This document shows, piece by piece, positions 27,731 to 36,784 of a stretch of 64,000 bases of DNA. The position numbers and the translations under genes were made by a program. The DNA is from Aureitalea marina (lineage in GTDB: Bacteria; Bacteroidota; Bacteroidia; Flavobacteriales; Flavobacteriaceae), in NCBI RefSeq assembly GCF_002943755.1, contig NZ_MQUB01000001.1, forward strand, positions 1,228,501 through 1,292,500. The letters run 5' to 3'. The number at the start of each line of letters is the position of its first letter. The stretch's first letter is position 1. The notes under the pieces are model-generated. The model did no database searches. It saw only the letters and a program-made list of their open reading frames with translations, and was not told where the DNA came from.

Positions 27731-28673
27731 CTTTGGATTCAAATTTGTCCAACTTGTCTATTATATCAGGAATCAGCCGTATAGCGGCAATTTCCTTGTA
27801 TTTTTTTCTAAACTCGTCTGCGGGAGTACCAAAATAGGACTTGTGTCCGGGCAGGGACTTGCTCACACCACTTTGGGCCGAAATAACAGCCTTCTCCCCT
27901 ATGGTCACTCCACTGGTAATGCCTACTTGCCCCCATATGGTTACCATATCCTCTATGAGGACACAACCCGCGATACCAACCTGAGATGCGATCAGACATC
28001 GTTTCCCGATCACACTGTCGTGACCTACATGGACCTGATTATCCAACTTGGCTCCTTCCCGAATAATGGTTGAAGCACTGACTCCCCTATCGATGGTACA
28101 AAGCGCCCCGATATCGACATGATCCTCAATCACTACATTACCACCACTGACCAGTTTATCGAAATAATCCGGTCTGTTCTTGTAATAGAAGGCATCTGCA
28201 CCGAGTACAGTACCTGAGTGGATGGTCACATTATTCCCAATGATGGTCTTATCATAGATGGTCACATTGGGATGGATCAGGCAATTCTCACCTATCACTA
28301 CGTCATTGCCGATAAATACATTGGGTTGAATGATGGTATGATTCCCGATCTGGCAGCTATCCGCAATTACCGCCGTGGCCGCAACAAAAGGATTGAAGTG
28401 ATTGGTCAATTTGTTGAAATCCCTAAAAGGATCATCAGAGATCAGCAGGGCCTTGCCTGGAGGGCATTGCACACTTTTATTGATAAGGACGATCGTAGCC
28501 TGGGAATTGAGCGCCTTGTCGTAATACTTAGGATGATCAACAAATACGATATCTCCGGGGCCAACCACATGGATCTCGTTCATGCCAAGCACTGGGAAAT
28601 CAGCATCTCCCACATAATCGCAATTTAAAATGCGGGCAATACCTTCGAGTGTCTGTGGCTGATCAAATCGCAT
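27723..28673 (-). CDS. Second LpxD-like acyltransferase with left-handed beta-helix
   Basis: A 316-residue member of the LpxD family. An N-terminal uridine-binding-like domain (about 1-95) is followed by hexapeptide repeats of the left-handed beta-helix (IGNHTIIQPNVFIGNDVVIGENCLIHPNVTIYDKTII) and the HVGHDSVIGKRCLIASQVGIAG segment that matches the catalytic His region. It shares its layout with the bona fide lpxD at 31444-32469 but differs clearly in sequence. It may acylate a different sugar or use a different acyl chain, or be a regulatory copy. It lies 6 bp after efp. Confidence 0.8.
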   Translation of the reverse strand: MRFDQPQTLEGIARILNCDYVGDADFPVLGMNEIHVVGPGDIVFVDHPKYYDKALNSQATIVLINKSVQCPPGKALLISDDPFRDFNKLTNHFNPFVAATAVIADSCQIGNHTIIQPNVFIGNDVVIGENCLIHPNVTIYDKTIIGNNVTIHSGTVLGADAFYYKNRPDYFDKLVSGGNVVIEDHVDIGALCTIDRGVSASTIIREGAKLDNQVHVGHDSVIGKRCLIASQVGIAGCVLIEDMVTIWGQVGITSGVTIGEKAVISAQSGVSKSLPGHKSYFGTPADEFRKKYKEIAAIRLIPDIIDKLDKFESKDE

Positions 28674-28679
28674 AGTTAT

Positions 28680-29246
28680 TTATTCTTTGACGCGCTCCTG
28701 GTATTGGCCTTTTTCCGTATCGATCTTGATCTTATCCCCTTCGTTGATAAAGAGTGGGACATTTACACGGGCTCCGGTCTCGACCGTAGCCGGCTTGGTA
28801 GCATTGGTAGCCGTATTACCCTTTACACCAGGCTCAGTAGCCGTAACTTCCAAAACAACAGATGGAGGCATTTCCACAGAAAGAGGCATGCTATCTTCCG
28901 AATTGATAATTACGGTCACTACTTCGCCTTCCTTCATCAATTCATAAGAATCCAATGCATCGCGCTGCAATTGGATCTGTGAATAATCGTCCGTATTCAT
29001 GAAATGATAGGTCTCACCTTCGTTATACAGATACTGGAATTTGTGGGTCTCTACCCGTACATCCTCGATCTTGTGACCAGCAGAAAAGGTATTGTCTACT
29101 ACTTTCCCAGTTGTCACACTCTTTAGCTTGGTTCTTACGAAGGCTGGTCCCTTACCGGGCTTTACGTGCAGAAATTCAATGATCTTATAGATATCGTTGT
29201 TAAAACGAATGCATAATCCTTTACGGATGTCTGAAGTTGTTGCCAT
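28680..29246 (-). CDS. efp: Elongation factor P
   Basis: A 188-residue translation factor that rescues ribosomes stalled at polyproline. Three beta-barrel domains are present: KOW-like (1-65), OB (about 66-125) and C-terminal OB (130-188). The tip of domain I reads HVKPGKGPAFVRTKL, with Lys32 at the position modified in other bacteria. I see no epmA or earP-type gene in the window. It sits inside the lipid A cluster, 13 bp after lpxA. Confidence 0.95.
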   Translation of the reverse strand: MATTSDIRKGLCIRFNNDIYKIIEFLHVKPGKGPAFVRTKLKSVTTGKVVDNTFSAGHKIEDVRVETHKFQYLYNEGETYHFMNTDDYSQIQLQRDALDSYELMKEGEVVTVIINSEDSMPLSVEMPPSVVLEVTATEPGVKGNTATNATKPATVETGARVNVPLFINEGDKIKIDTEKGQYQERVKE

Positions 29247-29259
29247 AAAATAGGTCTAG

Positions 29260-30045
29260 TTAATTGGTGCTGAAATACCCTTTCATGATACCGCGTTTAC
29301 TGTTCTTGATAAACTGCAATATCTCATCGCGTTCCGGGGTAGCTTCCATCTCGGCCTCAATGATCTCCGAAGCCTGAGTGTTATTATAATTTCTTTGGTA
29401 CAGTAATCTGTAAATATTTTGAATCTCCCTGATCTTATCCGGTGAAAATCCACGTCTCCTCAGTCCAATGGAGTTTATTCCCACATAAGAGAGTGGCTCT
29501 CGGGCCGCTTTGACAAAAGGAGGAACATCCTTTCTCACCAAAGAACCTCCGGTTACAAAAGCGTGATTGCCGATCATACAGAACTGGTGTACGGCGGTCA
29601 TACCAGCCAAAACCACGTAATTGCCTACGGTGATATGTCCAGCCAGAGTACTGTTGTTGGAGAAAATACAGTTGTCTCCTACGATACAGTCGTGGGCGAT
29701 ATGACAGTAGGCCATGATCAGACAATTATTCCCGATGACCGTCTTGCCTCTATCTACTGTACCCCTGTTCACGGTCACATACTCTCGTATGGTCGTGTTG
29801 TCTCCAATCTCTGCTGTGGTCTCTTCGTCTTGGAATTTCAGGTCCTGAGGAATGGCCGAGATAACTGCTCCCGGAAAAATATTGCAATTCTTCCCTATTC
29901 GAGCTCCTTCCATAATGGTCACATTCGAGCCGATCCAGGTTCCCTCACCGATCACAACATTATTGTGAATGGTAGTAAAGGGTTCGATTACTACATTCTT
30001 GGCGATCTTGGCCCCTGGGTGTACATATGCTAAGGGTTGATTCAT
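29260..30045 (-). CDS. lpxA: UDP-N-acetylglucosamine acyltransferase
   Basis: A 261-residue left-handed beta-helix enzyme, first step of lipid A synthesis. Hexapeptide repeats fill residues 1-185, the catalytic histidine is in HIAHDC (about His118), and the C-terminal helical domain includes GLRRRGFSPDKIREIQNIYRLLY. It transfers a 3-hydroxyacyl chain from ACP to UDP-GlcNAc. It overlaps lpxC/fabZ by 4 bp. Confidence 0.96.
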   Translation of the reverse strand: MNQPLAYVHPGAKIAKNVVIEPFTTIHNNVVIGEGTWIGSNVTIMEGARIGKNCNIFPGAVISAIPQDLKFQDEETTAEIGDNTTIREYVTVNRGTVDRGKTVIGNNCLIMAYCHIAHDCIVGDNCIFSNNSTLAGHITVGNYVVLAGMTAVHQFCMIGNHAFVTGGSLVRKDVPPFVKAAREPLSYVGINSIGLRRRGFSPDKIREIQNIYRLLYQRNYNNTQASEIIEAEMEATPERDEILQFIKNSKRGIMKGYFSTN

Positions 30046-31451
30046 TCGAGATTTTTTGTTTTGACGATTTGTGCCATGAGTTCGGCCTCGGTAACCAACT
30101 TGTCATTGGCATAGGCATTTCCTTGCATGTGGACAATACCTCGACGGATCGGGGTGATCAGGTCCAATTTAAAGATCAGTGTATCACCCGGTTTTACCTG
30201 CTGCTTGAACTTCACGTTATTGATCTTCATGAAGTAAGTGAGGTAATTCTCCGGATCAGGCACCGTACTCAAGGCGAGTATTCCACCGGTTTGAGCCATT
30301 GCTTCCACAATCAGGACCCCAGGCATAACAGGTGCTCCCGGAAAATGCCCCACAAAGAAGGGTTCATTCATGGTTACATTCTTCAGACCTACTACGCCCG
30401 TATCAGTTAGCTCCAATATCTTATCGACCAGCAAAAATGGTGGACGGTGAGGTAACATGGCCATGATATCATTGATGTCCTTGACCGGCTCCTTCTGCAC
30501 ATCGAACTTAGGCACCTTATTCCGACGTTCGATCTTGATGATCTTGGACAATTTCTTGGCAAACTGAGTATTGACAAAATGCCCAGGTTTGTTGGCAATC
30601 ACTTTACCTCGGATCCTAGTACCAACCAGTGCAAGGTCTCCGATCACATCCAGTAGCTTATGCCGTGCCGCCTCATTGGGGTGATGCAAGGTCAGATTAT
30701 CCAATATACCATTGGGTTTAACCGAGATCGAATCTTTCTTAAAGGCTACTCGCAGTTTATCCATGGTCTGGGGAGACAGTTCCTTATCTACATAGACAAT
30801 GGCGTTGTTCAAGTCTCCTCCTTTGATCAGCCCATGTTCCAATAACATCTCCAATTCGTGCAGGAAGCTAAAGGTCCGGGAATCGGCTATTTCAGATTTA
30901 AATTCCGAAAGGTGTTTGAGGGAAGCATTCTGTGTTCCAAGTACCTTGGTCCCAAAATCGACCATGGTAGTGACCTGATATTCGTCAGACGGGATCACGG
31001 TTATCTCACTTCCAGTCTCTTCGTCGGTAAAGGAAATAACTTCCTTGACAATGTATTCCTTTCGATCGGCATCTTGTACCACGATTCCAGCATCTTCCAA
31101 GGCTTCGACAAAATACTTGGAGGAGCCATCCATGATCGGTGGTTCCGAGGCATTAAGCTCGATGATGCAATTGTCCACTTCCATCCCGACCAAAGCCGCA
31201 AGGACATGCTCTGACGTCTGTATCTTCACTCCTAGTTTCTCCAGATTGGTACCTCTTTGGGTGTTGACCACATAGTTGGCATCGGCTTCAATTACCGGAC
31301 TACCTTCGAGGTCTACCCGAACAAAGGTATAACCATGGTTTTCGGGAGCTGGTTTAAACGTAATAGTCACCTCTTTACCCGTGTGTAAACCTACACCGGT
31401 TAGCGAGATGTCTTTCCCGATGGTACGCTGCTTAGCAATACAATCAGTCAT
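30042..31451 (-). CDS. lpxC/fabZ: Fused UDP-3-O-acyl-GlcNAc deacetylase / 3-hydroxyacyl-ACP dehydratase
   Basis: About 469 residues. The N-terminal LpxC part (about 1-300) has [20 protein letters not shown], the zinc-ligand [14 protein letters not shown] and [12 protein letters not shown]. The C-terminal FabZ part (about 320-469) has [13 protein letters not shown] and the catalytic [23 protein letters not shown]. The fusion couples the committed step of lipid A synthesis to fatty acid dehydration and is typical of Bacteroidota. I favour ATG 31451 ([10 protein letters not shown]), which overlaps lpxD by 8 bp, over the ATG at 31469. Confidence 0.95.
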   Translation of the reverse strand: MTDCIAKQRTIGKDISLTGVGLHTGKEVTITFKPAPENHGYTFVRVDLEGSPVIEADANYVVNTQRGTNLEKLGVKIQTSEHVLAALVGMEVDNCIIELNASEPPIMDGSSKYFVEALEDAGIVVQDADRKEYIVKEVISFTDEETGSEITVIPSDEYQVTTMVDFGTKVLGTQNASLKHLSEFKSEIADSRTFSFLHELEMLLEHGLIKGGDLNNAIVYVDKELSPQTMDKLRVAFKKDSISVKPNGILDNLTLHHPNEAARHKLLDVIGDLALVGTRIRGKVIANKPGHFVNTQFAKKLSKIIKIERRNKVPKFDVQKEPVKDINDIMAMLPHRPPFLLVDKILELTDTGVVGLKNVTMNEPFFVGHFPGAPVMPGVLIVEAMAQTGGILALSTVPDPENYLTYFMKINNVKFKQQVKPGDTLIFKLDLITPIRRGIVHMQGNAYANDKLVTEAELMAQIVKTKNLE

Positions 31452-32469
31452 TTTTTGGTTGTTTTTCAAGTTGATTGATACGCTCGACTATCTTGGGAAG
31501 ATTTTTAAAGTGAACGTAACTCTTATTGTAATCTCCATAATTCAGTGCTGGTGATCCTTGAATGGTTTCGTTGTCTTTTACATTTCGTCCTATGCCACTT
31601 TGCGCTTGTATGCGCACATTGTTCCCAATGGTGATATGTCCAACGATTCCGACCTGACCTCCTATCATGCAGTTGCGACCGATCTTGGTCGAACCTGCAA
31701 TCCCGGTCTGGGCCGCAATTACTGTATTTTCTCCAATCTCTACATTATGGGCGATCTGAATCTGGTTATCCAGCTTCACACCCCTACGAATAACAGTAGA
31801 CCCTAAGGTGGCTCGGTCTATGGTCGTCCCAGCTCCTATATCTACCTGATCCTCGATTATCACATTGCCGGTTTGAGGTACTTTTTTGTATTCTCCTCTT
31901 TCGTCCGGAGTGAATCCAAAACCATCTGCACCAACTATTGCTCCACTGTGGATCACGCAATTGTTTCCAATGATACTCTCCGAGTAGATCTTGGCTCCAG
32001 CAAATACCACAACATTATCTCCGATCTGAACATTGTCACCTATATATACGTTCGGATAGATCTTGGCATTATCTCCTAGAGAAACATTCTCTCCGATATA
32101 TGTAAAAGCACCGACGTAGATTTGATCGCCATAAGTAGCGGAGTCCGAAATAAAAACAGGAGCCTCAATCCCGGTCTTGTTCATCTTCACCTGATTGTAG
32201 TACTCCAGTAACTTGGAAAATGCTTTGTAGGCATCGGGCACTCGAATCAAGGTGGTCGATATATTATTCTCTACTGTGAAGTCCTTATCTACAATTGTAA
32301 TAGATGCCTCGGTAGTGTATATATAAGGTGTGTACTTTGGATTGGCCAGAAAGGTCAGACTACCTTCAGTCCCTTCTTCGATCTTCGCTAGTTTGGAAAC
32401 CTCAACCTGAGCGTCTCCCTCTACCTCTCCTTCCAGTATTCCTGCAATTTGCTGTGCCGTAAATTTCAT
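31444..32469 (-). CDS. lpxD: UDP-3-O-(3-hydroxyacyl)glucosamine N-acyltransferase
   Basis: A 341-residue enzyme, third step of lipid A synthesis. An N-terminal uridine-binding domain ([33 protein letters not shown]) precedes left-handed beta-helix repeats ([29 protein letters not shown]). The catalytic region [23 protein letters not shown] and the C-terminal helix ([17 protein letters not shown]) are intact. It is the first gene of the lpx cluster, and a -7-like TATTTTTG box (complement of 32542-32549) lies about 70 bp upstream. Confidence 0.96.
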   Translation of the reverse strand: MKFTAQQIAGILEGEVEGDAQVEVSKLAKIEEGTEGSLTFLANPKYTPYIYTTEASITIVDKDFTVENNISTTLIRVPDAYKAFSKLLEYYNQVKMNKTGIEAPVFISDSATYGDQIYVGAFTYIGENVSLGDNAKIYPNVYIGDNVQIGDNVVVFAGAKIYSESIIGNNCVIHSGAIVGADGFGFTPDERGEYKKVPQTGNVIIEDQVDIGAGTTIDRATLGSTVIRRGVKLDNQIQIAHNVEIGENTVIAAQTGIAGSTKIGRNCMIGGQVGIVGHITIGNNVRIQAQSGIGRNVKDNETIQGSPALNYGDYNKSYVHFKNLPKIVERINQLEKQPKND

Positions 32470-32560
32470 TGTTTGGCTAATTGGTCTCGGAAGTCATGAC
32501 GCCTACAGTTCGTAGCTATTCTAGTTTATCACCGAGTCTTGCAAAAATAGAAAAAAAGGA

Positions 32561-33787
32561 TTAGTAAATCTGCTTGGGAAAACAGAGGTAATACTTCTTG
32601 ATAGGTGTACTTAATGTCCTTAGGTTTAGTTGATCACTGGCTTGGACCACATCCATAACGTCACCCTTTTTAGTAAGTAATAGAATGGCATCGCGATCCA
32701 TATGGTAGGCCTGATTGGATATGGACCCACTAAAGACAAAAAAAGAAGCCTCGTCCAAGGGGAGCTTTAATTCTTTGGAAACCCGTTGTAAGTGATGGTC
32801 GATTTCTGCTTTTGAAAATTCTTCTTCTTGCAGGCTAATCTTGAGTAAATTCCGATTTAGAATCATAGCAGACAATCTGCTCAATACCGAATCCGGATGA
32901 TCCACCCACTGCTTCATGGCCCACAGAATATCACTGTCGTCCAGACGAGCAAACCGATGGAGCACTTCCGAATCAAAGTTCTGATAATCTTCTCGTTCCA
33001 TAAAGAACCTCATATCGGAACTCATGGCCAAGTTTTGGCCTACTTTTAATAAACTTCTCGCTCTTCTAAGTAATTTGATCAACAACTGTTCGGCCACGAT
33101 TCCCGTCTTGTGCAAATAAACCTGCCAGTACATCAGTCTTCTGGCAATGATAAATTTCTCTACGGAGTAGATCGCTTTTTCTTCCAATACCAGCTTGTTG
33201 TCGTGTATGTTCAACATGGAGATCAGCCGTTCAGAATTGATCGCTCCCTCAGACACCCCAGTATAAAAACTATCACGCTTTAAATAGTCCAGGCGATCTA
33301 CATCCAATTGTCCGGAAATCAACTGATGGAAAAAAGGACGGTCATATTCCTGAGTGAACATGGCGATGGCCATGTCGAGTTTCCCTCCCAGCTGATCGTT
33401 CAACTCTTTCATGAACAACAGAGACAGATGTTCGTGGGATACCCCATGTACGATACTGTGTTCCACTGCATGAGAAAAAGGCCCGTGGCCTATATCATGC
33501 AAGAGCACAGCCGCCAACAAGGAAGATCTTTCTTCATCGGAAAAAGTAACCCCTTTAAATTGAAGGACATCCAGTGCGCGTCCGGCCAAATGCATGGCCC
33601 CTAAGGCATGATGAAACCGGGTATGATGAGCCCCTGGGTAGACCAAGTAAGACAATCCCATCTGCGAAATACGTCGTAATCGCTGAAAATAAGGATGCTC
33701 GACAAGGGTGAAGATCAACTCGTTGGGAATGGTAATAAATCCGTATATCGGATCGTTTACTATTTTGAGTTTGTTGATGGAATGCAA
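32561..33787 (-). CDS. HD-domain phosphohydrolase (dGTPase-like)
   Basis: A 408-residue HD-superfamily protein. The metal-binding residues are in RFHHALGAMHLA, LLHDIGHGPFSHAVEH and GQLDVDRLDYLKRDSFYTGV. This layout is that of YdhJ/SAMHD1-like nucleotide phosphohydrolases. The natural substrate may be dNTPs or another nucleotide; the sequence does not decide it. It starts 98 bp from porX, divergently. Flavobacteria often keep this gene next to lpxD. Confidence 0.86.
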   Translation of the reverse strand: MHSINKLKIVNDPIYGFITIPNELIFTLVEHPYFQRLRRISQMGLSYLVYPGAHHTRFHHALGAMHLAGRALDVLQFKGVTFSDEERSSLLAAVLLHDIGHGPFSHAVEHSIVHGVSHEHLSLLFMKELNDQLGGKLDMAIAMFTQEYDRPFFHQLISGQLDVDRLDYLKRDSFYTGVSEGAINSERLISMLNIHDNKLVLEEKAIYSVEKFIIARRLMYWQVYLHKTGIVAEQLLIKLLRRARSLLKVGQNLAMSSDMRFFMEREDYQNFDSEVLHRFARLDDSDILWAMKQWVDHPDSVLSRLSAMILNRNLLKISLQEEEFSKAEIDHHLQRVSKELKLPLDEASFFVFSGSISNQAYHMDRDAILLLTKKGDVMDVVQASDQLNLRTLSTPIKKYYLCFPKQIY

Positions 33788-33839
33788 ACTTTAACTTTTA
33801 TTTAGGCTGAGAGCCGGGTCGGGTCCAACACTTCGGAAG

Positions 33840-33847
33840 TATTTTTG
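33840..33847 (+). promoter_or_regulatory. Candidate -7 box for porX
   Basis: TATTTTTG fits TAnnTTTG, 38 bp before the porX ATG. No convincing -33 TTG is seen at the usual distance. Confidence 0.35.
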
Positions 33848-33885
33848 ATAGACTCACCTGCAATAGCTTCAAACAAAGATAGACA

Positions 33886-35436
33886 ATGCGCGATATAAAA
33901 GTACTCTGGGTAGACGACGAGATCGACCTACTAAAACCCCACATCATATTTCTGGAGAACAAGAACTACCAGGTAACCACGGCCCAAAGTGGTACTGAGG
34001 CTCTGGAGGAGATAAAATCCGAACGATTTGACATTGTTTTCCTGGACGAGAATATGCCCGGGCTAACTGGTCTGGAAACCTTGTCCGAGATCAAGGAGCA
34101 AGAAGCATCCCTACCGGTGGTTATGATCACCAAAAGTGAAGAGGAATACATCATGGAAGAGGCCATTGGCGCCAAGATCGCAGATTACCTGATCAAGCCC
34201 GTCAACCCCAACCAGATCCTGCTCAGCTTAAAGAAGAACCTGGACCACTCCAGGCTGGTCTCTGAAAAGACCACCTCTTCTTATCAACAGGAATTCAGAA
34301 AGATCGCCATGGAATTATCCATGGTAAGCAGTTTTGAGGAATGGGCTGAGCTTTACCAGAAATTGGTCTATTGGGAATTACAATTAGAGGATATCGAGGA
34401 CAGCGGTATGTTCGAGATCCTGGAATCTCAGAAGACCGAGGCCAATATTCAATTCTGCAAATTCATTGATAAGCATTATCCAGATTGGTTTGGTTCCAAT
34501 GCCGATGCACCTGTGATGTCCCATACCTTATTTAAGGAATGGATCGTACCCCAGCTTCAAAAGGGAAGTCCAACGTTGTTGATCGTGGTGGACAATTTAA
34601 GGTATGACCAGTGGAAGGCCTTTGAGCCCTTTTTGACCAATGCCTATCAAAAGCGGGAAGAAGAAATGTTCTGCAGTATTCTCCCTACCGCCACTCAATA
34701 TGCCCGAAATGCCATTTTTTCTGGATTGATGCCCAGTGAAATGGAACGACTGCACCCGAAGTTATGGCTCAATGATACAGATGGAGGAGGCAAGAATATG
34801 TATGAAGCCCAATTCCTGGAAGCGCAGCTAAACCGATTGGGTCTCAATTTAAATTGGTCCTATCACAAAATATCCAGTTTAAGACAAGGTAAAAAACTAG
34901 CAGAGAGCTTTAAGTCTCATAAACAAGAGGATCTGACGGTAGTGGTGTATAACTTTGTGGATATGCTGTCTCACTCCAAAACCGAAATGGAGGTGATCAA
35001 AGAACTGGCCTCTACCGACAAGTCATATCGATCCTTAACTCAAAGTTGGTTCAAGAACTCTCCGTTGATGGACATCATCATGCAGGCGGCTCAGCTCGGA
35101 TTCCGGTTGATCCTGACTACAGATCACGGTACCATCAATGTCAAACAACCATCCAAGGTGATCGGCGACAAGAACACCAGTCTCAATCTGCGCTACAAGA
35201 CAGGTAAGAGTCTTACCTATGAGGGTAAGGATGTTCTCGCGGCTAAAAATCCAAAATCCATCCATCTTCCTTCCATTAACATGAGTAGCTCCTATATTTT
35301 TGCCAAGGGAGATCTCTTCTTCGCCTATCCAAATAACTACAATCATTATGTCAGTTATTACCGCAATACCTACCAACACGGTGGTGTTTCTTTGGAAGAA
35401 ATGATCATTCCATTCGCTGTATTGGATCCTAGATAG
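33886..35436 (+). CDS. porX: PorX: response regulator receiver fused to a PglZ/alkaline-phosphatase domain
   Basis: A 516-residue two-component regulator without a DNA-binding domain. The receiver (1-120) has the acid pocket DDE (10-12), the phospho-acceptor Asp54 (VFLDENMPG) and Lys104 (YLIKPVNP). The PglZ domain (about 200-510) has the metal-dependent hydrolase signatures VVDNLRYDQWKAFEPF, PTATQYARNAIFSG and LTTDHGTINVKQPSK. PorX partners with the PorY kinase and controls type IX secretion in Bacteroidota. The C-terminal domain is a phosphodiesterase in characterised examples. It is followed by tsaE, a conserved flavobacterial order. Confidence 0.93.
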   Translation: MRDIKVLWVDDEIDLLKPHIIFLENKNYQVTTAQSGTEALEEIKSERFDIVFLDENMPGLTGLETLSEIKEQEASLPVVMITKSEEEYIMEEAIGAKIADYLIKPVNPNQILLSLKKNLDHSRLVSEKTTSSYQQEFRKIAMELSMVSSFEEWAELYQKLVYWELQLEDIEDSGMFEILESQKTEANIQFCKFIDKHYPDWFGSNADAPVMSHTLFKEWIVPQLQKGSPTLLIVVDNLRYDQWKAFEPFLTNAYQKREEEMFCSILPTATQYARNAIFSGLMPSEMERLHPKLWLNDTDGGGKNMYEAQFLEAQLNRLGLNLNWSYHKISSLRQGKKLAESFKSHKQEDLTVVVYNFVDMLSHSKTEMEVIKELASTDKSYRSLTQSWFKNSPLMDIIMQAAQLGFRLILTTDHGTINVKQPSKVIGDKNTSLNLRYKTGKSLTYEGKDVLAAKNPKSIHLPSINMSSSYIFAKGDLFFAYPNNYNHYVSYYRNTYQHGGVSLEEMIIPFAVLDPR

Positions 35437-35505
35437 TTTTTTTGTAAGTATTTACGCATCCTAATGCTTTTTGTCGATTTTTTCGACTTCTAATCGATTT
35501 TTTTA

Positions 35506-35513
35506 TATATTTG
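35506..35513 (+). promoter_or_regulatory. Candidate -7 box for tsaE
   Basis: TATATTTG (TAnnTTTG) lies 16 bp before the tsaE ATG in an AT-rich gap that also holds two copies of TCGATTTTTT. Confidence 0.4.
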
Positions 35514-35529
35514 TTCAGAGGCCTAGCAT

Positions 35530-35943
35530 ATGAAGTACACCTATACGCTGAAAGACCTTCCAGATTTGGCCAGGAAAATACTTTCAGAAATTACCTACAA
35601 GAACCTGCTTTTTTACGGGGAAATGGGTACGGGTAAAACCACACTGATCAAAGAATTGGCCAGGAAGCTAGGAGTCGAAGAAGAGTTAAGCAGTCCGACG
35701 TTCGCCATCGTAAATGAGCATAAAACTGACGACGGACCACTTTATCACTTCGACTTTTATCGTATAGGTGACGTAAGTGAAGCCTTAGACATAGGAATGG
35801 AAGAGTACTTGGAATCAGGCGATTGGAACATGATCGAATGGCCGGAGCGGATAGAAAGCCTGATAGAACCTCCTTATGTTAGAATGGAAATAACAACCAA
35901 CGATAACGGAAGTAGAACATTAAAGATGTTGTCAGTGAACTAG
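35530..35943 (+). CDS. tsaE: tRNA threonylcarbamoyladenosine biosynthesis ATPase TsaE
   Basis: A 137-residue P-loop ATPase with Walker A GEMGTGKTTLIKEL (about 30-43), SSPTFAIVNEH and the acidic HFDFYRIGD segment. It works with TsaB and TsaD to make t6A37 on ANN-decoding tRNAs in the cytoplasm. Confidence 0.95.
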   Translation: MKYTYTLKDLPDLARKILSEITYKNLLFYGEMGTGKTTLIKELARKLGVEEELSSPTFAIVNEHKTDDGPLYHFDFYRIGDVSEALDIGMEEYLESGDWNMIEWPERIESLIEPPYVRMEITTNDNGSRTLKMLSVN

Positions 35944-36056
35944 AATTGTAATGAGATTCCCCAATAGGATCCGCATTTTGTAAGCCCCCTTATCTATCGG
36001 AAATTTGGTCGGATAGTTTGAGTATAGGGTAAACTATACAAAATACGGCTAACAAT

Positions 36057-36090
36057 TTTGATATACTTGTTTTTTTTCGTAATAGGTTTG
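36057..36090 (+). promoter_or_regulatory. Promoter for the small lipoprotein gene
   Basis: TTTG (36057-36060), 22 bp, then TAGGTTTG (36083-36090), 30 bp before the ATG. Upstream, at 36014-36039, two overlapping inverted repeats occur (TAGTTT / AAACTA and GTATAG / CTATAC). Confidence 0.55.
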
Positions 36091-36120
36091 TAATAATAAC
36101 CTCACAAACAAACAAGTATT

Positions 36121-36261
36121 ATGAAACTATCAAAGTACCTATTTATCGTTGCGATTCTTGGAGCGACCTTCTGCATGTCTTGCACACCGGAGAGTATCGA
36201 AGATGAACAAACCGAACAACAAGTCGACAAAGACAAAGTCAAACCACCAGTTTACGGCTAG
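36121..36261 (+). CDS. Small lipoprotein, 46 residues
   Basis: MKLSKYLFIVAILGATFCMSC is a complete lipoprotein signal with lipobox CMSC (Cys21). Only about 26 mature residues follow; they are acidic and Gln-rich and end in PPVYG. It has its own consensus promoter. The reading frame is short, but the lipobox, promoter and spacing support a real gene. The function is unknown. Small lipoproteins with a Cys at the mature start and a charged tail are often found at this place next to the alanine-dehydrogenase-family gene in flavobacteria, by recollection. Confidence 0.72.
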   Translation: MKLSKYLFIVAILGATFCMSCTPESIEDEQTEQQVDKDKVKPPVYG

Positions 36262-36294
36262 TAAATCGTTAGCATTAGGGGGATAATCGTATTA

Positions 36295-36735
36295 ATGATA
36301 GCGATATCACCCTTTTTGTTCTATTCATACAAGAGTTTCCCGGAAACACAAATCTGGGAGACTCCTTTTTTTACTCTATCTACGAGCTTTGCTGATTGGT
36401 TTACCTATGCTTGGTTTCTGGTGGGTAAATTGGTTCCCTTATATCTTCTTTTCATTTGGTTCTTTACGTGCAAGCACTGGTGGCACTGGATCATTCTTGC
36501 TCCTATTACAATGTATAGTTTCCAACTTTGGGGATTAATACGAGAAAGTGGAGGCCACTATGACGTGGATGAAATTTTTTATTTGATCCCTTTGATGGCC
36601 ATCCTAATCCCCGCTGTTTATCTTATCAGAGCAAAACTGTTCTCCAAAATTAGAGGAAATGATTTACAAAGTTTCGAAGAAGAATTGGGTACTCAAAAAA
36701 ACATGTGGGGACAACTTAAAGACCTCTTCCAGTAA
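36295..36735 (+). CDS. Integral membrane protein, unknown function
   Basis: A 146-residue protein with about four hydrophobic segments, rich in Trp and Phe (KLVPLYLLFIWFFTCKHWWHWIILAPITMYSF) and with a charged cytoplasmic tail (FEEELGTQKNMWGQLKDLF). I recognise no family. An AGGGGG stretch lies 12 bp before ATG 36295. An in-frame stop at 36262 rules out a long extension. Confidence 0.65.
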   Translation: MIAISPFLFYSYKSFPETQIWETPFFTLSTSFADWFTYAWFLVGKLVPLYLLFIWFFTCKHWWHWIILAPITMYSFQLWGLIRESGGHYDVDEIFYLIPLMAILIPAVYLIRAKLFSKIRGNDLQSFEEELGTQKNMWGQLKDLFQ

Positions 36736-36784
36736 TAGTTCTTTTGCTTTTATTCCTTAACTTGTAGTTGTCAAGCCCAGGCCA

